NCBI RefSeq assembly: GCF_000502875.1
Contig: NZ_AYWX01000011.1
Location: forward strand, 261,258 to 303,574
DNA: 42,317 nt
Direction of reading: 5' to 3'
Source of the DNA: Mesorhizobium sp. L2C084A000
GTDB taxonomy: Bacteria; Pseudomonadota; Alphaproteobacteria; Rhizobiales; Rhizobiaceae
Positions within the stretch are counted from its first letter, which is position 1; each line of letters opens with the position of its first letter. Below, in pieces: positions 33,912-42,276 of this stretch. The translations under genes were made by a program, and so were the position numbers. The notes beneath the pieces were generated by a model. The model did not search any database. It saw only the letters and a program-made list of their open reading frames with translations, and had not been told where the DNA came from.

Positions 33912-34544
33912 TTAGCCGATTGCGGTCGCCGAAACCTGGTGCCGCGACGTCTCGATCGCGGAAAACCGCTTCAGGAACGCATTTTGCGCCCAGGTCACCG
34001 AGCGTGGCGTGAAATCGAAGCGGTCGGCATTGAAGCCGCGCGGCCGGCCGAAGAACTCGGTCGCCTCGGCGGTCGAAAAGCCGGCGAGCAGCGTTGCCTC
34101 GAAATAGGCGGCGATCTGGTCGGCGCGCTTGATCTCCTTGCGCAGCGCAGCACCCGGTTCCGGCAGCGAGAAGCGCAGATGGATGGCGCGCTGCAGCCGC
34201 AACTCACAATCCTTGTAGCTGCCGCCCATTACCGATTTGAACGGTGAGATCATGTCGCCGATGACATATTCGGGGGCGTCGTGCAGAAGAGCCGCCAGCC
34301 GGGCGTCGGCCGAAGCCTCGGGTACCAGGTCGCGGAACAGCGCTTCGACCAGCAGCGAGTGCTGGGCAACCGAAAAGGCATGCTCGCCGCTGGTCTGGCC
34401 GTTCCAGCGGGCAACGCGGGCGAGCCCGTGCGCAATGTCTGAAATCTCGATGTCGAGCGGCGAGGGGTCGAGCAGGTCGAGCCGGCGGCCCGACAGCATG
34501 CGCTGCCAGGCGCGTGCCGGTGCGCCGACGCGGTCGGCCGCCAT
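33912..34544 (-). CDS. HD-domain hydrolase (YfbR-like)
   Basis: A 210-residue HD-superfamily phosphohydrolase. The start ATG 34544 overlaps the ygfZ stop (TGATG); the frame is open further to 34595, but the overlap marks the true start. The HD ligands are in WNGQTSGEHAFSVAQHSLLV (His of GEH), LLHDAPEYVIGD (His-Asp) and KRADQIAAYFEA (Asp). The pattern matches nucleotidase-like HD proteins such as YfbR. The family acts on 5'-deoxynucleotides in known members; here the substrate is not tested. It is translationally coupled to ygfZ. Confidence 0.88.
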   Translation of the reverse strand: MAADRVGAPARAWQRMLSGRRLDLLDPSPLDIEISDIAHGLARVARWNGQTSGEHAFSVAQHSLLVEALFRDLVPEASADARLAALLHDAPEYVIGDMISPFKSVMGGSYKDCELRLQRAIHLRFSLPEPGAALRKEIKRADQIAAYFEATLLAGFSTAEATEFFGRPRGFNADRFDFTPRSVTWAQNAFLKRFSAIETSRHQVSATAIG

Positions 34545-35404
34545 CAGACCCCCTCCGCGCTGGCGGCTTCCTGCGGGAAGGTGAATTTTGCCCAACCGGG
34601 AATGGCCAGCGTAACTGGAACGTCCGCCGCCATGATCGGCAGATCGGCGTCGAGCGCCGCCTTGATCCGGTCGATACGGACAATCGCCAGACCAGCCGTG
34701 CCGGCAGTCGAGCCAAGCGTGCCAACCGGCCTGCCTTCGACGGTCAGCTCAGAGCCGGGCGCGGGCAGGGGCCGGTCGGCTGACACAATCAGCACGCGCC
34801 GCCTGGCGGTGCCGCGATGCTGCATGCGCGAGACGACCTCCTGGCCGACATAGCAGCCCTTCTTGAAGCCGACGCCACCGGTTTCGTCCAGCAGCACGTC
34901 GTGGGGGAAGGCGTCTCCGAGTTGGTAGTCGCTGCCGCTTTCGGCAATGCCGCCGGCAATGCGGAAGGCTTGCCACGCGGCAAGATCGCTGCGCTCATCT
35001 GTTTCGCCATAGGAACGCGTGACGGCACCCTTCGGAAAGCGTGTGTCGGCGGCTGCCGTTGAATCAGATTGTGAGGGTGTTGATTCATGTCCCCATGCGA
35101 CGGTGACAAATGCCTGATCGGATTTTGCAATCTCGACCTTGGCGCGCAGTTTGTAGAGCGTCAGCCGGCGTATGAAATCGTCCGCTATGTCGGCACGGCA
35201 TTCGAGCCGGAATGCATTCTCGCCGGTGCGCGAGATCAGGAAATCGAACAGGATCTTGCCTTGCGGCGTCAGCAGCGCACCGGGCTTGGCTTCGCCGGGA
35301 GCCAGAATGTCGAGATCGGTGGTCACGATGTTTTGCAAAAAATGCTCGGCATCCGGACCTGATACGGAAATGAGGGCGCGGTCTTTGAGCTGGGCAAAGG
35401 GCAT
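34544..35404 (-). CDS. ygfZ: Folate-binding protein YgfZ
   Basis: GcvT-like folate-binding protein needed for the maintenance of certain iron-sulfur enzymes. The diagnostic motif KKGCYVGQEVVSRMQHRG is present, with its conserved Cys. The N-terminal part shows LISVSGPDAEHFLQNIVTTD and GALLTPQGKILFDFLI. From ATG 35404 the protein is 286 residues; a TTG at 35431 would add nine. The gene is divergent from the dihydroorotase-like gene and overlaps the HD gene by one base. Confidence 0.93.
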   Translation of the reverse strand: MPFAQLKDRALISVSGPDAEHFLQNIVTTDLDILAPGEAKPGALLTPQGKILFDFLISRTGENAFRLECRADIADDFIRRLTLYKLRAKVEIAKSDQAFVTVAWGHESTPSQSDSTAAADTRFPKGAVTRSYGETDERSDLAAWQAFRIAGGIAESGSDYQLGDAFPHDVLLDETGGVGFKKGCYVGQEVVSRMQHRGTARRRVLIVSADRPLPAPGSELTVEGRPVGTLGSTAGTAGLAIVRIDRIKAALDADLPIMAADVPVTLAIPGWAKFTFPQEAASAEGV

Positions 35405-35479
35405 GGGCGGAAAAGCAACCTGATCTTGCAAAATGGTCGGCCTTTACGTAAGCCGCTGGCACTCCCCCCGCAAGAGAGC

Positions 35480-36811
35480 ATGGCCATGATCTACGACCTC
35501 ATCCTGACAGGCGGCACAGTGGTCAACCATGACGGCGAAGGGGCTCGCGACATCGGCGTGAAGGACGGGCGCATCGCTGCCATCGGCGGTCTCCGCCAGG
35601 CCTCGGCCGGCGAGACGATCGACTGCCGCGGCCTGCATATCCTGCCGGGTGTCATCGACAGCCAGGTGCACTTTCGCGAGCCGGGACTGGAGCACAAGGA
35701 AGATTTGGAAACGGGGTCGCGCGCGGCCGTGCTTGGCGGCGTCACCGCCGTGTTCGAGATGCCCAACACCAATCCTTTGACCACCAGCGAGGCAGCGCTT
35801 GCCGACAAGGTCCGGCGCGGCACGGATCGCATGCATTGCGATTTCGCCTTCTGGGTCGGCGGTACCCGCGAAAACGCCGGGGATGTCGGCGAGCTTGAGC
35901 GGCTGCCGGGCGCTGCCGGGATCAAGGTTTTCATGGGCTCGTCCACTGGCGACCTGCTGGTCGAGGATGACGAGGGCGTGGCGTCGATCCTGAGAAACAC
36001 GCGCCGGCGCGCCGCCTTTCATTCGGAAGACGAATTCCGGCTGCGCGAGCGTCTTGGCGAGCGCATCGAGGGCGACCCGGCATCGCACCCTGTCTGGCGC
36101 GACGAGATCGCCGCCTTACGCTGTACCGAACGGCTTGTACGCATCGCGCGCAGCGTTCGCGCCCGCATTCATGTCCTGCACATCTCGACGGCCGAGGAGA
36201 TTGTGTTTCTCGAACAACACAAGGATGTCGCGACCTGCGAGGCAACGCCGCATCATTTGACGCTAAGCGCCGACGACTACGCACGCCTTGGCACGCTGAT
36301 CCAGATGAACCCGCCGGTGCGCGCCGCCCGCCATCGCGACGGCGTCTGGCACGGCATTGCCCAAGGCGTCGTCGACGTGCTCGGCTCCGACCATGCGCCG
36401 CACACGCTGGCCGAGAAGGCCAAGCCGTATCCGGCCTCACCGTCGGGAATGACCGGCGTGCAGACGCTGGTGCCGATCATGCTCGACCACGTCAATGCCG
36501 GCCGGCTGACCTTGCAGCGCTTTGTCGACCTGTCCAGTCATGGCCCGCAGCGGATCTTCGGCATGGCCAGGAAAGGCCGCATCGCCGCCGGCTATGACGC
36601 CGACTTCACCATCGTAGACATGATGCGGCGCGAGATGATCACCAATGCGCAGGCCGGCTCGAAAGCCGGCTGGACGCCTTATGATGGCAGGGAAGTGACG
36701 GGTTGGCCGGTCGGCACCGTCATTCGAGGCCGACGTGTCATGTGGGAGGGCGAAATCGTCACGCCAGGCCAAGGCAAAGCGGTGGAGTTTTCCGAGGCAT
36801 TGCCCGTCTAG
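35480..36811 (+). CDS. pyrC: Dihydroorotase-like amidohydrolase, QxH variant
   Basis: Amidohydrolase-superfamily TIM barrel of 443 residues, closest in pattern to class I dihydroorotase, which closes the pyrimidine ring. Family marks are VIDSQVHFREPGLEHKEDLE, TAVFEMPNTNPL, the lysine motif GIKVFMGSSTG (Lys149, normally carboxylated), AFHSEDE (His181), VLHISTAEE (His234) and LGSDHAPHTL (Asp304). The first metal motif is QVH instead of the usual HxH, so one metal ligand is Gln62. ATG codons at 35480 and 35486 are both possible. The altered ligand raises doubt about true dihydroorotase activity; a hydantoinase-like role is the alternative. It is divergent from ygfZ. Confidence 0.85.
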   Translation: MAMIYDLILTGGTVVNHDGEGARDIGVKDGRIAAIGGLRQASAGETIDCRGLHILPGVIDSQVHFREPGLEHKEDLETGSRAAVLGGVTAVFEMPNTNPLTTSEAALADKVRRGTDRMHCDFAFWVGGTRENAGDVGELERLPGAAGIKVFMGSSTGDLLVEDDEGVASILRNTRRRAAFHSEDEFRLRERLGERIEGDPASHPVWRDEIAALRCTERLVRIARSVRARIHVLHISTAEEIVFLEQHKDVATCEATPHHLTLSADDYARLGTLIQMNPPVRAARHRDGVWHGIAQGVVDVLGSDHAPHTLAEKAKPYPASPSGMTGVQTLVPIMLDHVNAGRLTLQRFVDLSSHGPQRIFGMARKGRIAAGYDADFTIVDMMRREMITNAQAGSKAGWTPYDGREVTGWPVGTVIRGRRVMWEGEIVTPGQGKAVEFSEALPV

Positions 36812-36846
36812 GCTCCCGGATCTCTGCAAGGGCAGAGGCAGAAAGC

Positions 36847-37623
36847 TCAATCCCCGGCGACGAAGAACGACCACTGTCCGGCAGGCGTGATGCCGACACG
36901 GTAGAAGATATAGGCGCCGAACTGCTTCATATCATTGAAATCGCCGGCGGTGACGATCTTGAAGAGCTCGACCCGCTGCTTGGCGTCCAGCTTGTCCAGC
37001 GGCAGGGCGAAGAAATACGGCCACACATAGAGTTCTTGTGGCGTGCCGGCATCGAGGTGGACGTAGCCGGCATTAAGCACCTCCTCCAGGATGGCCAGAA
37101 TCTCCTGGCCGTCTGGGTCTCCGGAGAGGCCCTTGAGGAAGGCGATGGCGTCGCCGTCTATGTCGGTCAGCGATATCTGTGTCATGCTCTCGCCCGTGCC
37201 GATCAACGGTCGCAGCTTTTCGATATCGCCGCCCTTGCAGGCTTCGACGATCAGATCGTGCATGCGCCGCACCGGTTCCGGCAGCTTGCCGAGATCGTAG
37301 ACGACCTCAGGCACCGGCGTTTCCGGATCGACGCGCGGTCTGGTCACGCCGCCATCCGCCGGGCTGTCCGGCTCGGCTTCGGCAGGAGCAGTCGGCTGGC
37401 TGGCCGGCGGCGGTGTTCCGACCGGGTTGGGCATTGGCACGGCGCTTCCGGGGGGCGACATGTCGTCGTCGGCCGGCGGCGTGACTGTCGGGGGGAGCTC
37501 TTCGCGCTTGATTTCGCTCAGCGCATACACGGGGCTGCTCGCGAGACACACAAGCAGGGGAATCGCGGCACAGCAAGCGGCGAAGGAGATGCGAAGGATC
37601 AAGCCACACGGCTTGCCTGACAT
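36847..37623 (-). CDS. Exported protein of unknown function
   Basis: Probably a periplasmic protein. With ATG 37623 it is 258 residues and has a signal peptide (LILRISFAACCAAIPLLVCL, about 8-27). Then comes a long Pro/Ala/Asp-rich linker (for example PPTVTPPADDDMSPPGSAVP) and a folded C-terminal domain of about 150 residues (RRMHDLIVEACKGGDIEKLR, TPQELYVWPYFFALPLDKLD and a final AGQWSFFVAGD). The frame is open to 37743, but the added residues would bury the signal peptide. I do not recognise a named family. The next gene upstream on the same strand is an 85-residue protein. Confidence 0.75.
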   Translation of the reverse strand: MSGKPCGLILRISFAACCAAIPLLVCLASSPVYALSEIKREELPPTVTPPADDDMSPPGSAVPMPNPVGTPPPASQPTAPAEAEPDSPADGGVTRPRVDPETPVPEVVYDLGKLPEPVRRMHDLIVEACKGGDIEKLRPLIGTGESMTQISLTDIDGDAIAFLKGLSGDPDGQEILAILEEVLNAGYVHLDAGTPQELYVWPYFFALPLDKLDAKQRVELFKIVTAGDFNDMKQFGAYIFYRVGITPAGQWSFFVAGD

Positions 37624-37705
37624 CGAAAAACTCACTGCCCGTTTCTCCCTGCTTCCGGGCATGACGCCCGAGCGGCATGTTCCCGTCAAAGAACCGGACG
37701 TCGGT

Positions 37706-37963
37706 TCAGTGCCGCAGCCGTTCAGGTTCGAAGGCGCCAGCAATCACCTTTTCACGCATACGGTCGAGCAGGGCAAGGGCCGAGGTCTCGCCATTGGCAC
37801 GCAACATCTCGCCGAAGGCTGTTTCGAGCGCTGCTTCGGCGATGATCTCGGGCTCTATCCCGGCGGAGAGACCTTCCGCCCAGGCCTCGCTGTGGCTTTC
37901 CACGGCGGTCAGGCGTTTTTCTTCCCTGACCAGCGCGTCGATGTCGTTGACACCATGTTCCAT
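37706..37963 (-). CDS. Small acidic/helical protein of unknown function
   Basis: An 85-residue protein, MEHGVNDIDALVREEKRLTA at the start, then EAWAEGLSAGIEPEIIAEAA and ALLDRMREKVIAGAFEPERL. It is highly helical with no signal peptide or transmembrane segment. I recall similar small proteins in Mesorhizobium. ATG 37963 has a GGGTGGA-like site upstream. It ends 83 bases before the exported-protein start and could be in the same unit. The function is unknown. Confidence 0.68.
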   Translation of the reverse strand: MEHGVNDIDALVREEKRLTAVESHSEAWAEGLSAGIEPEIIAEAALETAFGEMLRANGETSALALLDRMREKVIAGAFEPERLRH

Positions 37964-38318
37964 AAGCGAATGTCCACCCTTTCAAGCTGCGATCCATCGA
38001 TGTGGATCAGGCCTGATCTGTTCATTTCACACGCAGGGGCAATTAAGTATTTGTAAATACGACATTTTTTTGATCGTCTTTTACAAAGCCCGATTGCCTT
38101 GTGCGAAGCTGCGTTCAGCTCGAGTCAAACTTAGCCGATTGGGGCGGCCTGCGGGGCGAAAACCTTCAGTTTGAGTTAATTCCGCTTTCGCGCGGTAAGG
38201 TTTCGTTAATACTGTTGCAGAAGTGCAACATGAGGATTGCACCAAGATATCGCCTGGCACAAGCCGATATATCCGCTGTGCCCAGCAATGATCCGGATAG
38301 TTGTTGATGAGCGAGTGC
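37964..38318. other. Intergenic region with A/T-rich palindrome
   Basis: 355 bases without a gene. GTATTT-GT-AAATAC at 38047-38060 is a perfect palindrome just before a run of seven T, in an A/T-rich patch that probably holds the promoter of the small minus-strand gene at 37706-37963. Further right, near 38194-38208, GTAA-N7-TTAA is a one-mismatch match to the CtrA site TTAA-N7-TTAA. Both are suggestive only. Confidence 0.4.
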
Positions 38319-38696
38319 CTAGTTGCCGTAACGCGAGGCGATATCGCGAGATAGCGTCTCGCCTTCCTTCATGTAGCGGCTGATGGCTTCGGTCGCCGAG
38401 GGCGTGCACCTCGTATAGGTGCCGCCGAAAGAGCGGTAGCCGCGATTGAAGCTGGCGATGAAGCGGGCGCGCCGCTCGGCGTCCGGATTTTCCGAATCGA
38501 GCAGTTTTGTCATCTCGACACGCCACTGCTCGCCCTTCTCGCCGCACAGATTGCGCAGGAAATGCAGCGAGCCCAGAACCTCCGCCAGCCGCATCAACCC
38601 AGGCTCGAACGGCGACTCGGCGCTGAGCGCGGGCCGTATCGAAACGGTCGTGCTGACGGAAAGACACACGGCGAGGAGCATGGATGGACGGTTCAT
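38319..38696 (-). CDS. TIGR02301 family exported protein
   Basis: A 125-residue protein with a signal peptide (MNRPSMLLAVCLSVSTTVSI, cleavage near ALSA). The mature part reads RLAEVLGSLHFLRNLCGEKG, then ARFIASFNRGYRSFGGTYTR and CTPSATEAISRYMKEGE. Two conserved cysteines are probably disulphide-bonded in the periplasm. The arrangement matches the TIGR02301 family, which I know mainly from Rhizobiales and which has no assigned function. It is a single gene on the minus strand. Confidence 0.82.
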   Translation of the reverse strand: MNRPSMLLAVCLSVSTTVSIRPALSAESPFEPGLMRLAEVLGSLHFLRNLCGEKGEQWRVEMTKLLDSENPDAERRARFIASFNRGYRSFGGTYTRCTPSATEAISRYMKEGETLSRDIASRYGN

Positions 38697-38779
38697 AAGC
38701 CTTCTCTACCCAACGGCGTGGCTCTGCCAAACAGGATAAGTCTTTGTGGCGAAACAATTTGTCGCCTGCAAGGCGGTTT

Positions 38780-39214
38780 TCAGGGCAGCAGTCCGGCGTT
38801 TCTGCCAGGGGCCAACAAGTCTTCTGCGACCGCGAATACCGAGCCTGCTAGCGGCAGCGCCGCCATCTCGATGAGCGTATAGAAGGCCGCCGTCTCTGCA
38901 TCGTCGCTGGCCACCGCCTCGCCGCCGGCATAGACGGCTCCGAAGACTGTGAGGAGATAGTCAACCGGGTGGCTGTCGTCCCTGCCGTCGATGTGGATTT
39001 CCCGAAGCCGGCGATAATCGGTGGCCCGCAAGCCGGTCTCTTCCAACAGTTCGCGAGCGATGGCTTGCTCCAGCGTTTCGTCGGGCTCGACCTTGCCGCC
39101 TGGAAAGGCATAGAGCCCCTGCGAGGGTTGCCGCGCCCGCTTGACCAGAAGCACGGTGTCTGCGCGCACGACGGCGACCGAAACTGCCGGAAGTGTCTTG
39201 CGCGCTTTGTTCAT
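38780..39214 (-). CDS. NUDIX hydrolase
   Basis: A 144-residue NUDIX protein from ATG 39214 (MNKARKTLPAVSVAVVRADT); an open frame to 39262 adds an unlikely leader. The NUDIX box is complete: GGKVEPDETLEQAIARELLE followed by ETGL. It is single-domain and cytoplasmic. The preceding strand VLLVKRARQPSQGLYAFPGG fits an ADP-ribose or nucleotide-sugar pyrophosphatase; the substrate is not fixed. It is divergent from the SRAP gene, with about 125 bases between starts. Confidence 0.9.
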   Translation of the reverse strand: MNKARKTLPAVSVAVVRADTVLLVKRARQPSQGLYAFPGGKVEPDETLEQAIARELLEETGLRATDYRRLREIHIDGRDDSHPVDYLLTVFGAVYAGGEAVASDDAETAAFYTLIEMAALPLAGSVFAVAEDLLAPGRNAGLLP

Positions 39215-39340
39215 GGGTTCCCGATCAGGCGTGAAGCTGGTCTGTTGTGGAACCGCCAGCATGCGGAAGCTTTAGCGGTTGCGCAACGGCGGTTCTATCG
39301 CCACTTTCAAGCTGAACCATTCGAAGGGCGCCAATCGACC

Positions 39341-40102
39341 ATGTGCGGACGTTTTGCCTTGACCGCGACGCCGGACCAGACTGCCGCCTTGCTAGGTTTG
39401 GCTGAACTGGAGGATTTCCCGGCGCGCTACAACATCGCACCAACCCAACCGATCCTGATGGCGGTCGCCGGCCCCCCGCAGGCGCCGGGCTCCAATCTGC
39501 CGGACCGGCAGCCGATGCTGGTGCGCTGGGGGCTGATTCCGACCTGGGTCAAGGATACCAGGGAATTTCCGCTGCTGTTCAACGCGCGCTCTGAAGGCGC
39601 AGCTGAGAAGGCCTCGTTCAAAGCCGCCATGCGCCATCGCCGCGCGCTGGTGCCGGCGTCGGGTTTTTACGAGTGGCGGCAAACTGGTGGCAAGAAGGGG
39701 CAGCCCTACTGGATCAGGCCTAGGCATGGCGGGTTGCTCGCCTTTGCCGGCTTGATCGAGACCTATGCCGAGCCGGGCGGTTCGGAAATGGACACCGGCG
39801 CTATCTTGACCGTCAACGCCAATGCCGACATCGCCCATATTCACGACCGCATGCCGGTGGTGATCGATCCCAGGGATTTCGCCCGCTGGCTGGATTGCCG
39901 CACGCTCGAGCCGCGCGATGTCGCCGACCTGTTGCGGCCGGCACAGCCTGATTTCTTCGAGGCAATTCCCGTCTCCGACCTCGTCAACAAGGTCGTCAAC
40001 ACCGGACCGGAGATCCAGGAGCGGGGCGAGATCGGGCCGGAGCCCGAAAAAGTCAAGCGCCAGAAGCCCGGCGCGGACGACAGTCAGCTGACGTTGTTTT
40101 AG
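39341..40102 (+). CDS. SRAP family protein (YedK/HMCES-like)
   Basis: Protein that covalently caps abasic sites in single-stranded DNA. It begins MCGRFALTAT, with the essential Cys2 exposed after Met removal. The other landmarks are LLFNARSEGAAEK (Asn), VPASGFYEWRQTGG (Glu) and AHIHDRMPVVID (His). The full length is 253 residues with a basic, disordered end (KVKRQKPGADDSQ). The frame is open 370 bases further upstream, but Cys2 fixes the start at ATG 39341. The neighbouring NUDIX gene is divergent. Together with the family-5-like UDG at 8.6-9.3 kb the window has two abasic-site related enzymes. Confidence 0.95.
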   Translation: MCGRFALTATPDQTAALLGLAELEDFPARYNIAPTQPILMAVAGPPQAPGSNLPDRQPMLVRWGLIPTWVKDTREFPLLFNARSEGAAEKASFKAAMRHRRALVPASGFYEWRQTGGKKGQPYWIRPRHGGLLAFAGLIETYAEPGGSEMDTGAILTVNANADIAHIHDRMPVVIDPRDFARWLDCRTLEPRDVADLLRPAQPDFFEAIPVSDLVNKVVNTGPEIQERGEIGPEPEKVKRQKPGADDSQLTLF

Positions 40103-40173
40103 CTGAGCTGTTCTTCAGGGCCGCATGTCAGCGCCCTCATGCCTGGCACCTTTGGCGCCAGCCACACACTGCT

Positions 40174-40329
40174 TCAGGCAGCGCGGGGCGATACGATCTT
40201 CTGCGCCGGCTTCTTCTTCTTCGCGGTGTGGAGAAGTGCGGCGACGATCGCGGCCGGGCCTATGGCGCGATAGTGGTTGGCCAGCGCCGGTTGCTTGGCG
40301 CGATTGGATTCCTGCTTGCTTCGGAGCAT
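40174..40329 (-). CDS. Small basic protein, 51 residues, uncharacterised
   Basis: An ATG at 40329 with a GGGAAGAG ribosome site on the minus strand opens a 51-codon frame: MLRSKQESNRAKQPALANHY, then RAIGPAAIVAALLHTAKKKK, then PAQKIVSPRAA. It is basic, with a short hydrophobic helix in the middle. I recall similar short rhizobial proteins with a PALAxHYRAIGxxAVAAAL pattern, so I regard it as a real gene. Its function is unknown. It is convergent with the SRAP gene and divergent from cysS; repeats of ATGTTT lie about 85 bases upstream. Confidence 0.65.
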   Translation of the reverse strand: MLRSKQESNRAKQPALANHYRAIGPAAIVAALLHTAKKKKPAQKIVSPRAA

Positions 40330-40722
40330 GTCTCTCTTCCCAGGTAACATTTTCGTGTCTGCGTTTGATGGCCGATTCTGACCAAATCGTGACGCCTGCT
40401 GATCTAGCCGGCGAATGTTTCATGACTGTGCCGACATGTTTAATAAAATGTTTCAGTGGCTCATTACCTGTGATCCAGCGACGTTTTTGCCGAAACTAGC
40501 GACTTGACGGCAACACTCGCCAAGGCGATAAAGCCGCCCATGAAAACGTCTTTCGCCATTTGTGGCATTTGCATTATTGGCTAGCCTCGCGCTGGTCCGG
40601 ACGTTTTCGCCTCATCTTTCCCCAGATTGGACAAACGCCCCGGCCAGCAGGCTGGAGCCTGATTTGCGTCTTGGCGCGGGCTGGCTCCATCCAGATGAAA
40701 GATCTGAAACGGGAAGGCACGA
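40330..40722. other. Divergent intergenic region, small gene to cysS
   Basis: 393 bases between two divergent genes. Apart from the ATGTTT repeats at 40414-40455, it shows an A/T-rich centre and then GC-rich leader DNA before cysS. No promoter boxes can be fixed with confidence. CysS begins at 40723 after GGGAAGG. No gene is seen in this stretch. Confidence 0.45.
40414..40455. repeat. Three ATGTTT(C/T)A repeats upstream of the small gene
   Basis: AATGTTTCA occurs at 40414-40422 and again at 40447-40455, with CATGTTTA at 40435-40442 between them. The ATGTTT cores start 21 and 12 bases apart, so the outer two lie 33 bases, about three helical turns, apart. Read on the minus strand they are TGAAACATT copies about 85-125 bases before the small gene start. 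They could bind a regulator of the small gene or cysS. The pattern is seen; the role is inferred. Confidence 0.35.
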
Positions 40723-42225
40723 ATGTCTGACGCATCGCAGGGCCTGCGCCTCTACAACACGCTGACGCGGACGAAAGAGGATTTCGTCCCGATCGATCCG
40801 CTGAACGTGCGCATGTATGTCTGCGGTCCGACCGTCTACGACTTTGCCCATATCGGCAATGCCAGACCGGTGATCGTCTTCGACGTGCTGTTCCGCCTGC
40901 TGCGCCAAGTCTATGGCGAGGCGCACGTCACCTATGTGCGCAACATCACCGACGTCGACGACAAGATCAACGCGCGCGCTCTGCGCGACTTCGGCGGCGA
41001 GATCGCTTCCGGAACACTTTCGCTCAACGAGGCGATCAGGCGGGTCACCGAAAAGACCGCCGACCAGTTCCACAGCGATGTGGCGGTTCTCGGCTGCCTG
41101 GAGCCGACGGTCGAGCCGCGCGCCACCGAATTCGTCGAGCCCCGCGCCGACGGCAAAGTCGACATGATCACCTTGATTCAAAGCCTGATCGAACGCGGCC
41201 ATGCCTATGTTGCCGCGGGCGAAGTCCTGTTCGATACGGCGTCGATGCCGGACTACGGCCAGCTGTCGAAGCGCAATCTCGACGAGCAGCAGGCTGGTGC
41301 TCGCGTCGCCGTCGACGCGCACAAGAAAAATCCCGGCGATTTTGTCCTGTGGAAGTTGTCGTCGCCGGAGGAGCCCGGCTGGAATTCGCCATGGGGCAGG
41401 GGTCGGCCGGGCTGGCACATCGAATGCTCGGCAATGTCGGCCGCCTATCTTGGCGAGGTGTTCGACATCCATGGCGGCGGCCTCGACCTGATCTTCCCGC
41501 ACCATGAGAACGAGATCGCCCAGTCGCGCTGCGCCCATGGCACGGACGTGATGGCCAACATCTGGATGCACAACGGCTTCCTGCAGGTCGAAGGCCAGAA
41601 AATGTCGAAAAGCGTCGGCAATTTCTATTCGATCAACGAACTGCTGGAGACCGAGACCTTTGGCGGCCGCAAATGGCCGGGCGAGGTGCTGCGGCTGGCG
41701 ATGCTGATGACGCACTACCGCGAACCAATCGACTTTTCCGTGCGCAAGCTGGAAGAGGCCGAGAACACGCTGCGCAAATGGAAGCGAGTAGCTGATGGAG
41801 CGCGTTATGAAACGGGCCCCCCTAGCAGCTTTGTTAAGGCACTTTCGGACGACCTTTCGACACCTCAGGCCTTTTACATATTGGCGGAGCTCGTTTCAGA
41901 CGCGAGCAAAGGTCTGGGGTCGGAGGGCTCAGAAACGCCCTTTGTTGAAATTGATGGCGATCCAATAGACGTCGAATTTAAGTTGAATGCCGCTGCTGAG
42001 GTAAAGGCAGCTTTGTTATTTCTTGGTTTTGACTTTGCGGAAGCAAAAGTTGCCGAACATGCCATTGTTGAGGCAATTGAAACCCGACTTGCCCTCATAG
42101 CGTCGAAGAACTGGGCCGAGGCCGACCGCATCCGCGACGAACTGCTGGCGCAAGGTGTACAGTTGAAGGACGGTAAGGATCTGGTCACTGGCGAGCGAGT
42201 GACGACGTGGGAGGTCAAGCGGTGA
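40723..42225 (+). CDS. cysS: Cysteinyl-tRNA synthetase
   Basis: Class I aminoacyl-tRNA synthetase that charges tRNA-Cys. The 500-residue protein has MYVCGPTVYDFAHIGNARP (HIGN form of the HIGH motif, with Cys34 as first zinc ligand), GWHIECSAMS with the second zinc Cys, FPHHENEIAQSRCAHG, and QKMSKSVGN as the KMSKS loop. The C-terminal anticodon-binding part ends in RDELLAQGVQLKDGKDLVTG. Codon use changes abruptly from about 41791 to 42110: many A/T third positions, against almost none before it. The frame stays open and KMSKS and the tail are normal, so the protein is probably functional. Confidence 0.96.
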   Translation: MSDASQGLRLYNTLTRTKEDFVPIDPLNVRMYVCGPTVYDFAHIGNARPVIVFDVLFRLLRQVYGEAHVTYVRNITDVDDKINARALRDFGGEIASGTLSLNEAIRRVTEKTADQFHSDVAVLGCLEPTVEPRATEFVEPRADGKVDMITLIQSLIERGHAYVAAGEVLFDTASMPDYGQLSKRNLDEQQAGARVAVDAHKKNPGDFVLWKLSSPEEPGWNSPWGRGRPGWHIECSAMSAAYLGEVFDIHGGGLDLIFPHHENEIAQSRCAHGTDVMANIWMHNGFLQVEGQKMSKSVGNFYSINELLETETFGGRKWPGEVLRLAMLMTHYREPIDFSVRKLEEAENTLRKWKRVADGARYETGPPSSFVKALSDDLSTPQAFYILAELVSDASKGLGSEGSETPFVEIDGDPIDVEFKLNAAAEVKAALLFLGFDFAEAKVAEHAIVEAIETRLALIASKNWAEADRIRDELLAQGVQLKDGKDLVTGERVTTWEVKR

Positions 42226-42276
42226 GGTTGGCGCGAAACACTTTTGAAAGGTTGGCGGAGACCCTGGTGACAGCCG

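Noticed and set aside
38969..39340. A 124-codon N-terminal extension of the SRAP gene
   Set aside because: The family needs Cys at position 2 (MCGRF), which fixes the start at 39341; the extension is antisense to the NUDIX gene.
40115..40423. A 102-codon minus-strand frame over the small gene
   Set aside because: It lacks a ribosome site and is very Arg/Glu-rich; the overlapping 51-codon frame with a good ribosome site is the better gene.
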